From: Panulirus ornatus
Taxonomy: Eukaryota; Arthropoda; Malacostraca; Decapoda; Palinuridae
Direction of reading: 5' to 3'
DNA length: 64,000 nt
Assembly: GCF_036320965.1 (NCBI RefSeq)
Contig: NC_092225.1
Location: 37,060,290 to 37,124,289 of the forward strand
Each line of letters begins with the position of its first letter. The first letter of the stretch is position 1. Below are positions 1 to 16,880 of this stretch, in pieces. The notes beneath the pieces were generated by a model. It saw only the letters and a program-made list of their open reading frames with translations, ran no database searches and was not told the DNA's origin. A program made the translations under genes and the position numbers.

Positions 1-2930
1 CTCTCCATGTGCCCAAACCACTTCAAAACACCCTCTTCTGCTCTCTCAACCACGCTCTTTTTATTTCCACACATCTCTCTTACCCTTACGTTACTCACTC
101 GATCAAACCACCTCACACCACACATTGTCCTCAAACATCTCATTTCCAGCACATCCATCCTCCTGCGCACAACTCTATCCATAGCCCACGCCTCGCAACC
201 ATACAACATTGTTGGAACCACTATTCCTTCAAACATCCCCATTTTTGCTTTCCGAGATAATGTTCTCGACTTCCACACATTCTTCAAGGCCCCCAGAATT
301 TTCGCCCCCTCCCCCACCCTATGATCCACTTCCGATTCCATGGTTCCATCCGCTGCCAGATCCACTCCCAGATATCTAAAACACTTTACTTCCTCCAGTT
401 TTTCTCCATTCAAACTCACCTCCCAATTGACTTGACCCTCAACCCTACTGTACCTAATAACCTTGCTCTTATTCACATTTACTCTTAACTTTCTTCTTCC
501 ACACACTTTACCAAACTCAGTCACCAGCTTCTGCAGTTTCTCACATGAATCAGCCACCAGCGCTGTATCATCAGCGAACAACAACTGACTCACTTCCCAA
601 GCTCTCTCATCCCCAACAGACTTCATACTTGCCCCTCTTTCCAAAACTCTTGCATTTACCTCCCTAACCACCCCATCCATAAACAAATTAAACAACCATG
701 GAGACATCACACACCCCTGCCGCAAACCTACATTCACTGAGAACCAATCACTTTCCTCTCTTCCTACACGTACACATGCCTTACATCCTCGATAAAAACT
801 TTTCACTGCTTCTAACAACTTTCCTCCCACACCATATATTCTTAATACCTTCCACAGAGCATCTCTATCAACTCTATCATATGCCTTCTCCAGATCCATA
901 AATGCTACATACAAATCCATTTTCTTTTCTAAGTATTTCTCACATACATTCTTCAAAGCAAACACCTGATCCTCACATCCTCTACCACTTCTGAAACCAC
1001 ACTGCTCTTCCCCAATCTGATGCTCTGTACATGCCTTCACCCTCTCAATCAATACCCTCCCATATAATTTACCAGGAATACTCAACAAACTTATACCTCT
1101 GTAATTTGTGCACTCACTCTTATCCCCTTTGCCTTTGTACAATGGCACTATGCACGCATTCCGCCAATCCTCAGGCAACTCACCATGAGTCATACATACA
1201 TTAAATAACCTTACCATCCAGTCAACACTACAGTCACCCCCTTTTTTAATAAATTACACTGCAATACCATCCAAACCTGCTGCCTTGCCGGCTTTCATCT
1301 TCCGCAAAGCTTTCACTACCTCTTCTCTGTTTACCAAATCATTTTCCCTAACCCTCTCACTTTGCACACCACCTCGACCAAAACACCCTATATCTGCCAC
1401 TCTATCATCAAACACATTCAACAAACCTTCAAAATACTCACTCCATCTCCTTCTCACATCACCACTACTTGTTATCACCTCCCCATTTGCGCCCTTCACT
1501 GAAGTTCCCATTTGCTCCCTTGTCTTACGCACTTTATTTACCTCCTTCCAGAACATCTTTTTATTCTCCCTATAATTTAATGATACTCTCTCACCCCAAC
1601 TCTCATTTGCCCTTTTTTTCACCTCTTGCACCTTTCTCTTGACCTCCTGTCTCTTTCTTTTATACATCTCCCACTCAATTGCATTTTTTCCCTGCAAAAA
1701 TCGTCCAAATGCCTCTCTCTTCTCTTTCACTAATACTCTTACTTCTTCATCCCACCACTCACTACCCTTTCTAATCAACCCACCTCCCACTCTTCTCATG
1801 CCACAAGCATCTTTTGCGCAATCCATCACTGATTCCCAAAATACATCCCATTCCTCCCCCACTCCCCTTACTTCCATTGTTCTCACCTTTTTCCATTCTG
1901 TACTCAGTCTCTCCTGGTACTTCCTCACACAGGTCTCCTTCCCAAGCTCACTTACTCTCACCACCCTCTTCACCCCAACATTCACTCTTCTTTTCTGAAA
2001 ACCCATACAAATCTTCACCTTAGCCTCCACAAGATAATGATCAGACATCCCTCCAGTTGCACCTCTCAGCACATTAACATCCAAAAGTCTCTCTTTCGCA
2101 TGCCTGTCAATTAACACGTAATCTAATAACGCTCTCTGGCCATCTCTCCTACTTACATAAGTATACTTATGTATATCTCGCTTTTTAAACCAGGTATTCC
2201 CAATCATCAGTCCTTTTTCAGCACATAAATCTACAAGCTCTTCACCATTTCCATTTACAACTCTGAACACCCCATGTATACCAATTATTCCCTCAACTGC
2301 CACATTACTCACCTTTGCATTCAAATCACCCATCACTATATCCCGGTCTCGTGCATCAAAACCACTAACACACTCATTCAGCTGCTCCCAAAACACTTGC
2401 CTCTCATGATCTTTCTTCTCATGCCCAGGTGCATATGCACCAATAATCACCCACCTCTCTCCATCAACTTTCAGTTTTACCCATATTAATCGAGAATTTA
2501 CTTTCTTACATTCTATCACATACTCCCACAACTCCTGTTTCAGGAGTATTGCTACTCCTTCCCTTGCTCTTGTCCTCTCACTAACCCCCTGACTTTACTC
2601 CCCAGACATTCCCAAACCACTCTTCCCCTTTACCCTTGAGCTTCGTTTCACTCAGAGCCAAAACATCCAGGTTCCTTTCCTCAAACATACTACCTATCTC
2701 TCCTTTTTTCACATCTTGGTTACATCCACACACATTTAGGCACCCCACTCTGAGCCTTCGAGGAGGATGAGCACTCCCCGCGTGACTCCTTCTTCTGTTT
2801 CCCATTTTAGAAAGTTAATACAAGGAGGGGAGGATTTCTGGCCCCCCGCTCCCGTCCCCTCTAGTCGCTTTCTACGACACGCGAGGAATACGTGGGAAGT
2901 ATTCTTTCACCCCTATCCCCAGGGATAATA
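1..2930 (-). mobile_element. RTEd copy 1: near full-length RTE-like retrotransposon, cut by window edge
   Basis: Minus-strand copy with a complete 5' end (leader 2806-2930) and ORF start at 2805. The frame reads MGNRRRSH, then LNVCGC, LSETK, AYAPGHEKK, MGDLNAK and GGMSDH (APE endonuclease), followed by the reverse transcriptase and part of the C-terminal domain. Two lesions are seen: a frameshift around 2540-2590, where the cytosine runs differ from sister copies, and a GAA to TAA nonsense codon near 1254 in 'GIAVEF'. Downstream the frame appears open to base 1, where the window cuts it at 'FGHMER', about 73 codons before the usual end. The endonuclease GDLN motif is intact here, unlike in the copy at 55951-59167. 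The upstream in-frame TAA nine bases before ATG fixes the start. Confidence 0.93.
2806..2930 (-). promoter_or_regulatory. RTEd 5' leader (5' UTR)
   Basis: Between the ORF start and the flanking microsatellite lies the family's 5' leader. It recurs at 4785-4890 (+), partly inverted at 13874-13937, and diverged within the SINE-like repeat near 10094-10200. It begins ATTATCCCTGGGGATAGGGG and holds a 6-bp hairpin GAATAC/GTATTC with a 7-nt loop (2885-2903), plus a GTCG/CGAC hairpin. Leaders of RTE-type elements usually carry internal promoter activity and in some species self-cleaving ribozymes; neither is shown here. Confidence 0.6.
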
Positions 2931-3027
2931 TGCATATATATATATATATACATATACACACACACACACACACATACACATACATACGCACATATACACA
3001 CACACACACATACATATATATACATAT
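2931..3027. repeat. Mixed (TA)n/(CA)n microsatellite
   Basis: Alternating TA and CA/TACA runs immediately upstream of the 5' end of RTEd copy 1. Confidence 0.95.
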
Positions 3028-3221
3028 GAAAAATGTAAGAAACAATTTAGAAAACTGAAACTTCTAGCTTGAAATGAATGAAAAAATGAATGGTTTAACC
3101 TCTGGCTATGGAAAAAGGAAATGTATAACTTATTTACACAAACGACAATAGCAGTTCTCATCAATTTAACCACTGTATCAATAAGCTTCAATGTCTAAGC
3201 TACATTTTTCTCCAATTTCAC
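3028..3221. other. Short AT-rich spacer, no recognisable feature
   Basis: About 190 bp of non-repetitive AT-rich sequence between RTEd copies. I see no gene, RNA or repeat in it. Confidence 0.5.

Positions 3222-4727
<1,506 letters not shown>

Positions 4728-4784
<57 letters not shown>
4728..4784. repeat. (TA)n microsatellite
   Basis: TA array joining the 3'-truncated copy 3 to the intact 5' end of copy 4. Confidence 0.97.
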
Positions 4785-5754
<970 letters not shown>

Positions 5755-6390
5755 TTGATTTGAAGAATGTATGTGAGAAATACTTAGAAAAGCAAATGGA
5801 TTTGTATGTAGCATTTATGGATCTGGAGAAGGCATATGATAGAGTTGATAGAGATGCTCTGTGTAAGATATTAAGAATATATGGTGTGGGAGGCAAGTTG
5901 TTAGAAGCAGTGAAAAGTTTTTATCGAGGATGTAAGGCATGTGTACGTGTAGGAAGAGAGGAAAGTGATTGGTTCTCAGTCAATGTAGGTTTGCGGCAGG
6001 GGTGTGTGATGTCTCCATGGTTGTTTAATTGGTTTAAGGATGTGGTTGTTAGGGAGGTGAATGCAAGAGTTTTGGAAAGAGGGGCAAGTATGAAGTCTGT
6101 TGGGGATGAGAGAGCTTGGGAAGTGAGTCAGTTGTTGTTCGCTGATGATAGAGCGCTGGTGGCTGATTCATGTGAGAAACTGCAGAAGCTGGTGACTGAG
6201 TTTGGTAAAGTGTGTGAAAGAAAGTTAAGAGTAAATGTGAATAAGAGCAAGGTTATTAGGTACAGTAGGGTTGAGGGTCAAGTCAAATGGGAGGTGAGTT
6301 TGAATGGAGAAAAACTGGAGGAAGTGAAGTGTTTTAGATATCTAGGAGTGGATCTGGCAGCGGATGGAAACATGGAAGCGGAAGTGGTTC
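5755..6390 (+). mobile_element. RTEd copy 5: reverse-transcriptase palm fragment
   Basis: Open frame from '[12 protein letters not shown]' through motif A '[11 protein letters not shown]', motif B 'GLRQGC', motif C 'FADD' (followed by R instead of T) and '[10 protein letters not shown]'. It ends at 'MEAEVVH', where (TA)n begins. The open frame runs on into the TA array (stop near 6440), which is not biologically meaningful. Both element ends are absent. Confidence 0.9.
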
Positions 6391-6426
6391 ATATATATAT
6401 ATATATGTATGTATATATATATATGT

Positions 6427-6460
<34 letters not shown>

Positions 6461-6473
6461 TTATATATGTATA
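6391..6473. repeat. (TA)n/(TGTA)n microsatellite
   Basis: TA-rich array with TGTA units between copy 5 (+) and the 3' end of copy 6 (-). Confidence 0.95.
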
Positions 6474-7733
6474 TTTTTTTTTTTTGCCGCTGTCTCCCGC
6501 GTTTGCGAGGTAGCGCAAGGAAAAAGACCAAAGAAATGACCCAACCCACCCCCATACACATGTATATACATACACGTCCACACACGCAAATATACATACC
6601 TACACAGCTTTCCATGGTTTACCCCAGACGCTTTACATGCCCTGATTCAATCCACTGACAGCACGTCAACCCCGGTATACCACATAGCTCCAATTCACTC
6701 TATTCCTTGCCCTCCTTCCACCCTACTGCATGTTCAGGCCCCGATCACACAAAATCTTTTTCACTCCATCTTTCCACCTCCAATTTGGTCTCCCTCTTCT
6801 CCTCGTTCCCTCCACCTCCGACACTTATATCCTCTTGGTCAATCTTTCCTCACTCATTCCCTCCATGTGCCCAAACCATTTCAAAACACGTTCTTCTGCT
6901 CTCTTAACCAAGCTCTTTTTATTTCCACACATCTCTCTTACCCTTACGTTACTTACTCGATCAAACCACCTCACACCACAAATTGCCCTCAAACATCTCA
7001 TTTCCAGCACATCCACCCTCCTGCGCACAACTCTATCCATAGCCCAAGCCTCGCAACCATACAACATTGTTGGAACCACTATTCCTTCAAACATACCCAT
7101 TTTTGCTTTCCGAGATGAAATGTTCTCGACTTCCAGACATTCTCCAAGGCTCCCAGGATTTTCGCCCCCTTCCCCACCCTATAATCCACTTCCTCTTCCA
7201 TGGTTCCATCCGCTGCCAGATCCACTCCCAGATATCTAAAACACTTTACTTCCTCCAGTTTTTCTCCATTCAAACTTATCTCCCAATTGACTTGACCCTC
7301 AACCCTACTGTACCTAATAACCTTGCTCTTATTCACATTTACTCTTAACTTTCTTCTTTCACACACTTTACCAAACTCAGTCACCAGCTTCTGCAGTTTC
7401 TCACATGAATCAGCCACCAGCGCCCTATCATCAGCGAACAACAACTGACTCACTTCCCAAGCTCTCTCATCCACAACAGACTTCATACTTGCATCTCTTT
7501 CCAAAACTCTTGCATTCACCTCCCTAACAACCCCATCCATAAACAAATTAAACAACCATGGAGACATCATACACCCCTGCCTCAAACCTACATTCACTGA
7601 GAACCAATCACCTTCCTCTCTTCCTACACGTACACATGCCTTATATCCTCGATAAAAACTTTTCACTGCTTCTAACAACTTGCCTGCCACACCATATATT
7701 CTTAATACCTTCCACGGAGCATCTCTATCTCTA
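6474..7733 (-). mobile_element. RTEd copy 6: 5'-truncated, short-type 3' UTR
   Basis: 3' half of the element, from '[10 protein letters not shown]' to the poly-A at 6474-6485 (T on the plus strand), including the 3' stem-loop. The frame is broken by a 2-nt insertion near 7115 and a TAT to TAA nonsense codon near 6825. Motif C reads FADDRALVADS. The 5' truncation point joins the 3' UTR of copy 7 at a short AGAGAT homology. Confidence 0.92.
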
Positions 7734-9955
<2,222 letters not shown>

Positions 9956-10197
9956 CTTCTTCTTTCTTTCAAACTATTCGCCATTTGCCGCGTTAGCGAC
10001 GTAGCGTTAAGAACAGAGGACTGGGCGTCTGAGGGAACATCTTCACCTGGCCCCCTTCTCTGTTCCTTCTTTTGGAAAATTAAAAAAAAAAAAGATGAGA
10101 GGGGAGGATTTCCAGCCCCCTTTCCCTCCCTTTTCAGTCGCGTTCCTCGAAACACAGGGAACATGTAGGAAGTTTTCTTTCTCCTCTATCCCCAGGG

Positions 10198-10200
<3 letters not shown>
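9956..10200 (-). mobile_element. SINE-like repeat with an RTEd-like leader
   Basis: Read on the minus strand: ATTATCCCTGGGGATAG leader; a purine-rich block ending AAATCCTCCCCT that parallels the RTEd 5' leader; a T12 tract; CCAAAAGAAGGAACAGAG; the GGCCAGGTGAAGAT block; CCTCTGTTCTTAACGCTACG; a GC-rich motif; and a GAAAGAAAGAAG tail. It is about 245 bp, has no ORF, and is flanked by (TA)n on both sides. It shares its second half with 5496-5604. I see no convincing tRNA A/B boxes, so the class is unassigned. Confidence 0.65.

Positions 10201-10255
<55 letters not shown>
10201..10255. repeat. (TA)n microsatellite
   Basis: TA array between the SINE-like repeat and the T24 tract (10256-10279) that is the poly-A of copy 8. 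Confidence 0.96.
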
Positions 10256-10273
<18 letters not shown>

Positions 10274-12413
10274 TTTTTTACTTTGTCGCTGTCTCCCGCG
10301 TTTGCGAGGTAGCGCAAGTAAACAGACGAAAGAAATGGCCCAACCCACCCCCATACACATGTACATACACACGTCCACACACGCAAATATACATACCTAA
10401 ACAGCTTTCCATGGTTTACCCCAGACGCTTCACATGCCGTGCTTCAATCCACTGACAGCACGTCAACCCCGGTATACCACATCGCTCCAATTCACTCTAT
10501 TCCTTGCCCTCCTTTCACCCTCCTGCATGTTCAGGCCCCGATCACACAAAATCTTTTTCACTCCATCTTTCCACCTCCAATTTGGTGTCCCTCTTCTCCT
10601 TGTTCCCTCCACCTCCGACACATATATCCTCTTGGTCAATCTTTCCTTACTCATCCTCTCCATGTGCCCAAACCACTTCAAAACACCCTCTTCTGCTCTC
10701 TCAACCACGCTCTTTTTATTTCCACACATCTCTCTTGCCCTTACGTTACTCACTCGATCAAACCACCTCACACCACACATTGTCCTCAAACATCTCATTT
10801 CCAGCACATCCATCCTCCTGCGCACAACTCTATCCATAGCCCACGCCTCGCAACCATACAACATTGTTGGAACCACTATTCCTTCAAACATACCCATTTT
10901 TGCTTTCCGAGATAATATACTCGACTTCCACACATTCTTGAAGGCCCCCAGGATTTTCGCCCCCTCCCCCACCCTATGATCCACTTCCGCTTCCATGGTT
11001 CCATCCGCTGCCAGATCCACTCCCAGATATCTAAAACACTTCACTTCCTTCAGTTTTTCTCCATTCAAACTCACCTCCCAATTGACTTGACCCTCAACCC
11101 TACTGTACCTAATAACCTTGCTCTTATTCACATTTACTCTTAACTTTCTTCTTCCACACACTTTTCCAAACTCAGTCACCAGCTTCTGCAGTTTCTCACA
11201 TGAATCAGCCACCAGCGCTGTATCATCAGCGAACAACAACTGACTCACTTCCCAAGCTCTCTCATCCCCAACAGACTTCATACTTGCCCCTCTTTCCAAA
11301 ACTCTTGCATTTACCTCCCTAACAACCCCATCCATAAACAAATTAAACAACCATGGAGACATCACACACCCCTGCCGCAAACCTACATTCACTGAGAACC
11401 AATCACTTTCCTCTCTTCCTACACGCACACATGCCTTACATCCTCGATAAAAACTTTTCACTGCTTCTAACAACTTTCCTCCCACACCATATATTCTTAA
11501 TACCTTCCACAGAGCATCTCTATCAACTCTATCATATGCCTTCTCCAGATCCATAAATGCTACATACAAATCCATTTGCTTTTCTAAGTATTTCTCACAT
11601 ACATTCTTCAAAGCAAACACCTGATCCACACATCCTCTACCACTTCTGAAACCACACTGCTCTTCCCCAATCTGATGCTCTGTACATGCCTTCACCCTCT
11701 CAATCAATACCCTCCCATATAATTTGCCAGGAATACTCAACAGACTTATACCTCTGTAATTTGAGCACTCACTCTTATCCCCTTTGCCTTTGTACAATGG
11801 CACTATGCACGCATTCCGCCAATCCTCAGGCACCTCACCATGAGTCATACATACATTAAATAACCTTACCAACCAGTCAACAATACAGTCACCCCCTTTT
11901 TTAATAAATTCCACTGCAATACCATCCAAACCTGCTGCCTTGCCGGCTTTCATCTTCCGCAAAGCTTTCACTACCTCTTCTCTGTTTACCAAATCATTTT
12001 CCCTAACCCTCTCACTTTGCACACCACTTCGACCAAAACACCCTATATCTGCCACTCTATCATCAAACACATTCAACAAACCTTCAAAATACTCACTCCA
12101 TCTCCTTCTCACATCACCACTACTTGTTATCACCTCCCTATTTGCGCCCTTCACTGAAGTTCCCATTTGCTCCCTTGTCTTACGCACTTTATTTACCTCC
12201 TTCTAGAACATCTTTTTATTCTCCCTAAAATTTAATGATACTCTCTCACCCCAACTCTCATTTGCCCTTTTTTTCACCTCTTGCACCTTTCTCTTGACCT
12301 CCTGTCTCTTTCTTTTATACATCTCACTCTCAATTGCATTTTTTCCCTGGAAAAATCGTCCAAATGCCTCTCTCTTCTCTTTCACTAATACTCTTACTTC
12401 TTCATCCCACCAC

Positions 12414-12417
<4 letters not shown>
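10256..12417 (-). mobile_element. RTEd copy 8: 5'-truncated, recent, short-type 3' UTR
   Basis: Extends from '[12 protein letters not shown]' in the connector to the stem-loop and poly-A (T-run 10256-10279). Flanked by (TA)n at the truncated 5' end (12418) and beyond the poly-A (10201-10255), an almost diagnostic arrangement for this family. The ORF has a single nonsense codon. Confidence 0.94.
10463..12417 (-). pseudogene. RTEd ORF fragment with one nonsense codon (copy 8)
   Basis: Frame of about 650 codons from the (TA)n junction to the natural stop, interrupted once by TGG to TAG at 12203-12205 in '[10 protein letters not shown]'. Downstream the 574-codon stretch keeps the expected reverse-transcriptase residues: '[11 protein letters not shown]' (motif A Asp present), 'GLRQGC', '[11 protein letters not shown]', '[10 protein letters not shown]'. 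The C-terminal domain has YGCEAWA, a tandem-Cys segment, GHMERM and [13 protein letters not shown]. The endonuclease is absent by 5' truncation. Confidence 0.9.

Positions 12418-12504
<87 letters not shown>
12418..12504. repeat. (TA)n microsatellite
   Basis: TA array between the truncated 5' end of copy 8 and a solo 3' tail. Confidence 0.97.
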
Positions 12505-12508
<4 letters not shown>

Positions 12509-12685
12509 ATGTGCATACATATGTATACATTGAGATGCAGAGGTATGCACATTTTACGTACGTGGACGTGAATATATACACATGTGTACGTGGATGGGCC
12601 GGGCCACTCCTTCGTCTGCTTCCTCGCGCCACCTCGCCAACGCGGGAGACAGCGACAAAGCAAAATAAATAAAAATAAATATATA
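12505..12685 (+). mobile_element. RTEd solo 3' UTR tail
   Basis: Only the last ~180 bp of a plus-strand copy: TGTATACATTGAGATG, the GTGTACGTGG stretch, the GGGCCGGGCCACTCC block, the stem-loop (CGCCACCTCGCCAACGCGGG...), and an AATAAATAAAAATAAA tail. It ends facing the tail of copy 9. Severe 5' truncation is typical of target-primed reverse transcription. Confidence 0.85.
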
Positions 12686-13793
12686 TTTTTTTTTGTTTTG
12701 TTTATTATACTTTGTTGCTGTCTCCCGCGTTTGCGAGGTAGCGCAAGGAAACAGACGAAAGAAATGGCCCAACCCCCCCCCCCATACACATGTATATACA
12801 TACGTTCACACACGCAAATATACATACCTACACAGCTTTCCATGGTTTACCCCAGACGCTTCACATGCCTTGATTCAATCCACTGACAGCACGTCAACCC
12901 CGGTACACCACATCGCTCCAATTCACACCACTCCCTGCCCTCCTCTCACCCTCCTGCATGTTCAGGCCCCGATCACACAAAATCTTTTTCACTCCATCTT
13001 TCCACCTCCAATTTGGTCTCCCTCTTCTCCTCGTTCCCTCCACCTCCGACACATATATCCCCTTGGTCAATCTCTCCTCACTCATTCTCTGCACGTGCCC
13101 AAACCACTTCAAAACACCCCCTCTGCTCTCCCAACCACGCTCTTCCTATTTCCATACATCTCTCTTACCCTCACGTTACTCACTCGATCAAACCACCTCA
13201 CACCACACATTGTCCTCAAACATCTCACCTCCAGCTCATCCATCCTCCTGCGCACAACTCTATCCATAGCCCACGCCTCGCAACCATACAACATTGTTGG
13301 AACCACTATTCCTTCAAACATACCCAATTTTGCTTTCCGAGATAATGTTCTCGACTTCCACACATTCTTCAAGGCCCCCAGAATTTTCGCCCCCTCCCCC
13401 ACCCAATGATCCACTTCCGCTTCCATGGTTCCATCCGCTGCCAGATCCACTCCCAGATATCTAAAACACTTCACTTCCTCCAGTATTTCTCCATTCAAAC
13501 TCACCTCCCAATTGACTTGACCCTCAACCCTACTGTACCTAATAACCTTGCTCTTATTCACATTTACTCTTAACTTTCTTCTTCCACACACTTAACCAAA
13601 CTCAGTCACCAGCTTCTGCAGTTTCTCACATGAATCAGCCACCAGCGCTGTATCATCAGCGAAAAACAATTGACTCACTTCCCTAGCTCTCTCATCCCCA
13701 ACAGACTTCATACTTGCCCCTCTTTCCAAAACTCTTGCATTTACCTCCCTAACAACCCCATCCATAAACAAATTAAACAACCATGGAGACATC

Positions 13794-13795
<2 letters not shown>
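12686..13795 (-). mobile_element. RTEd copy 9: 5'-truncated, short-type 3' UTR
   Basis: From '[10 protein letters not shown]' to the terminal stem-loop and poly-A. Lesions: AAA to TAA at 13592 in 'FGKVCG' and a 1-nt deletion near 13110 in 'ERAEEGVF'. Its tail meets the plus-strand tail at 12505-12685. The 5' side butts on (TA)n. Confidence 0.92.

Positions 13796-13873
<78 letters not shown>
13796..13873. repeat. (TA)n microsatellite
   Basis: TA array between two RTEd 5' ends (copy 9 minus, copy 10 plus). Confidence 0.97.
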
Positions 13874-13876
<3 letters not shown>

Positions 13877-14003
13877 TCGCCTTCTACGTCACGTGAGGAA
13901 TACGTGGGAAGTATTCTTTCTCCACTATTCAGAGGGATACATGGGAAGGGAGCGGGGGGCCTGAAACCCTCCCCTCTTTTACTTTAACTTTCTAAAAGGG
14001 AAA

Positions 14004-16880
14004 ACAGAAGAAGGAGTCGCACGGGGAATGCTCATCCTCCTCGAAGGCTTAGACTGGGGTGTCTAAATGTGTGTCGATGTAACCAAGATGAGAAAAAAGG
14101 AGAGATAGGTAGTATGTTTGAGGAAAGGAACCTGGATATTTTGCCTGTGAGTGAAACGAAGCTCATGTGTGAAGGGGAAGAGTGGTTTGGAAATGTCTTT
14201 GGTGTAAAGTAATGGGTCAGTGAGAGGACTAGAGCAAGGGAAGGAGTAGCACTACTCCTGATCCAGGAGTTGTATGATTATGTGATAGAGTGTAAGAAAG
14301 TGAGCACTAGATTGATATGGGTAAAACTGAAAGTTGACGGAGAGAGATAGGTGATTTTTGGTGCATATGCACCTGGGCATCAGAAGAAAGTTCATGAGAG
14401 GCAAGTGTTTTGGGAGCACTTGAATGAATATGTTAGTGGTTTTGATGTACGACACAGGGTTTTAGTGATGGGTGATTTGAATGCAAAGGTGAGTAATGTG
14501 GCAGTTGAGGGAATAATTGGTATACCTGTGGTGCTCAGTGTTGTAAATGGAAATGCTGAAGAGCTTGTAGATTTATGTGCTGAAAAAGGACAGGTGATTG
14601 GTTTAAAAAGAGAGATATGCATACGTATGCGTATGTAAGTAGGGGAGATGGCCAGAGAGCGTTATTGGATTACGTGTTAATTGATAGGCACTGGAAAGAG
14701 AGACTTTTAGATGTTAATGTGCTGAGAGGTGCAACTGGAGGGATGTCTGATCATTATCTTGTGGAGGCGAAGGTGAAGATGTGTAGAGGTTTTCAGAAAA
14801 GAAGAGAGAATGTTGGGGTGAAGAGAGTGGTGAGAGTAAGTGAGCTTGGGAAGGAGACTTGTGTGAGGAAGTACCAGGTGAGACTGAGTACCAAATGGAA
14901 AAAGGTGAAAACAAAGGACGTTAGGGGAGTGGGGGAGGAATGGGATGTATTTCTGGAAGTAATGATGGCTTGCGCAAAAGATGCTTGTGGCATGAGAAGC
15001 ATGGGTGATGGGCAGATTAGAAAGGGTAGTGAGTGGTGGGGTGAAGAAATAAGATTGTTAGTGAAAGAGAAGAGAAAGGCATTTGGACGATTTTTGCAGG
15101 AAAATAATGCAATGAGTGGGATATGTATAAAAGAAAGAGGCAGGAGGTCAAGAGAAAGGTGCAAGAGGTGAAAAAGAGGGCAAATGAGAGTTCGGGTGAG
15201 AGAGTATCATTAAATTTTAGTGAGAATAAAAAGATGTTTTCGAAGGAGGTAAATAAAGTGCTGAGATAAGTGAACAAATGGGAACTTCAGTGAAGGGGGC
15301 TAATGGAGTCGTCATAAGAAGTAGTGGTGATGTGATAAGATGGAGTGAGTATTTTGAAGGTTTGTTAGATAATTTTGATGATAGAGTGGCAGATATAGGA
15401 CGTTTTGGTCGAGGGGGTGTGCAAAGTGAGAGGCTTAGGGAGGATAATTTGGTAAACAGAGAGGAGGTAGTAAAAGCTAGGTGGATGATGAAAGCCGGCA
15501 AGGCAGCGGATTTGGATGGCATTGCAGTAGAATTTATTAAAAAAGGGGGTGACTGTATTGTTCACTGGTTGGTAAGGATATTTAATATATGTATGACTCA
15601 TGGTGAGGTGCCTGAGGATTGGCGGAATGCTTGTCTAGTGCCAATGCACAAAGGCAAAGGGGACAAATGTGAGTGCTCAAATTACAGAGGTATAAGTTTG
15701 TTGAGTATTCCTGGGAATTTATATAGGAGGGTATTGATTGAGAGGGTGAAGGCATGTACAGAGCATCAGATTTGGGAAGAGAAGTGTGGTTTCAGAAGTG
15801 GTGGAGGATGTGTGGATCAGGTGTTTGCTTTGATGGCATATGATAGAGTTGATAGATATGCTCTGTGGAAGGTATTAAGAATATATTGTGTAGGAGGCAA
15901 GTTGTTAGAGGCAGTGAAAAGTTTTTATCGAGGATGTAAGGAATGTGTACGTGTAGGAAGAGAGGAAAGTGATTGGTTCCCAGTGAATGTAGGTTTGCGG
16001 CAGGGTTGTGTGATGTTTCCATGGTTCTTTAGTTTGTTTATGGATGTGGTTGTTAGGAAGGTGAATGCAAGGGTTTTGGAAAGAGGGGCAAGTATGCAGT
16101 CTGTTGTGGATGAGAGAGCTTGGGAAGTAAGTCAGTTGTTCGCTGATGATACAGCGCTATTGGCTGATTCATGTGAGAAACTGCAGAAGCTGGTGACTGA
16201 GTTTGGAAAAGTGTGTGAAAGAAGAAAGTTGAGAGTAAATGTGAAGAAGAGCAAGGTTACTAGGTACAGTAGGGTTGAGGGACAAGTCAATTGGGAGGTA
16301 AGTTTGAATGGAGAAAAACTGGAGGAAGTGAACTGTTTTAGATATCTGGGAGTGGATTTGGCAGCGGTTGGAACCATGGAAGCGGAAGTGAATCATAGGA
16401 TGGCGGAGGGGGCGAAAATTCTGAGAGCCTTGAAGAATATGTGGAAGTCGAGAACATTATCTCCGAAAGCAAAAATGGGCATGTTTGAAGGAATAGTGGT
16501 TCCAATAATGTTGTATGGTTGCGAGTCGTTGGCTATGGATGGAGTTGTGCGCAGGAGGGTGGATGTGCTGGAAATAAAGATGTTTGTGGACAATATGTGG
16601 TGTGAGGTGGTTTGATAGAATAAGTAATAAAAGGGTAAGAGAGATGTTTGGTAATAAAAAGAGTGTGGTTGAGAGAGCAAAAGAGGGTGTTTTGAAATGG
16701 TTTGGTCACATGGAGAGAATGATTTAGGAAAGATTGACCAAGAGGACATATGTGTCAGATGTGAAGGGAACGAGGTGAAGTGGGAGACCAAATTGGAGGT
16801 GGAAAGATGGAGTGAAAAAAAAAAATTAAGTGTTCGGGGCCTGAACATGCAGGAGGGTGAAAGGCGTGCAAGGAATTGAG
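14004..16880 (+). pseudogene. Decayed RTEd ORF (copy 10)
   Basis: All domains are recognisable but the frame shifts repeatedly. Endonuclease pieces sit at 14351-14638 ('MGDLNAKVS') and 14617-15171 ('LDYVLIDRHWKE', 'GGMSDHYLVEAKV'). The reverse transcriptase lies at 15278-16615: '[12 protein letters not shown]', 'LVPMHKGKGDK', 'GLRQGC', and motif C 'FADDTALLADS'. The segment carrying motif A is damaged: 'ALMAYDRVDRYAL' lacks the residues from '[14 protein letters not shown]' to 'LEK', including the catalytic Asp. The C-terminal domain continues at 16697-16879. A non-functional relic. Confidence 0.9.

Noticed and set aside
5760..6440. Reverse-transcriptase frame running into Tyr-Ile repeats as a novel fusion protein
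   Set aside because: The fusion arises only because the truncated ORF reads into the (TA)n array.
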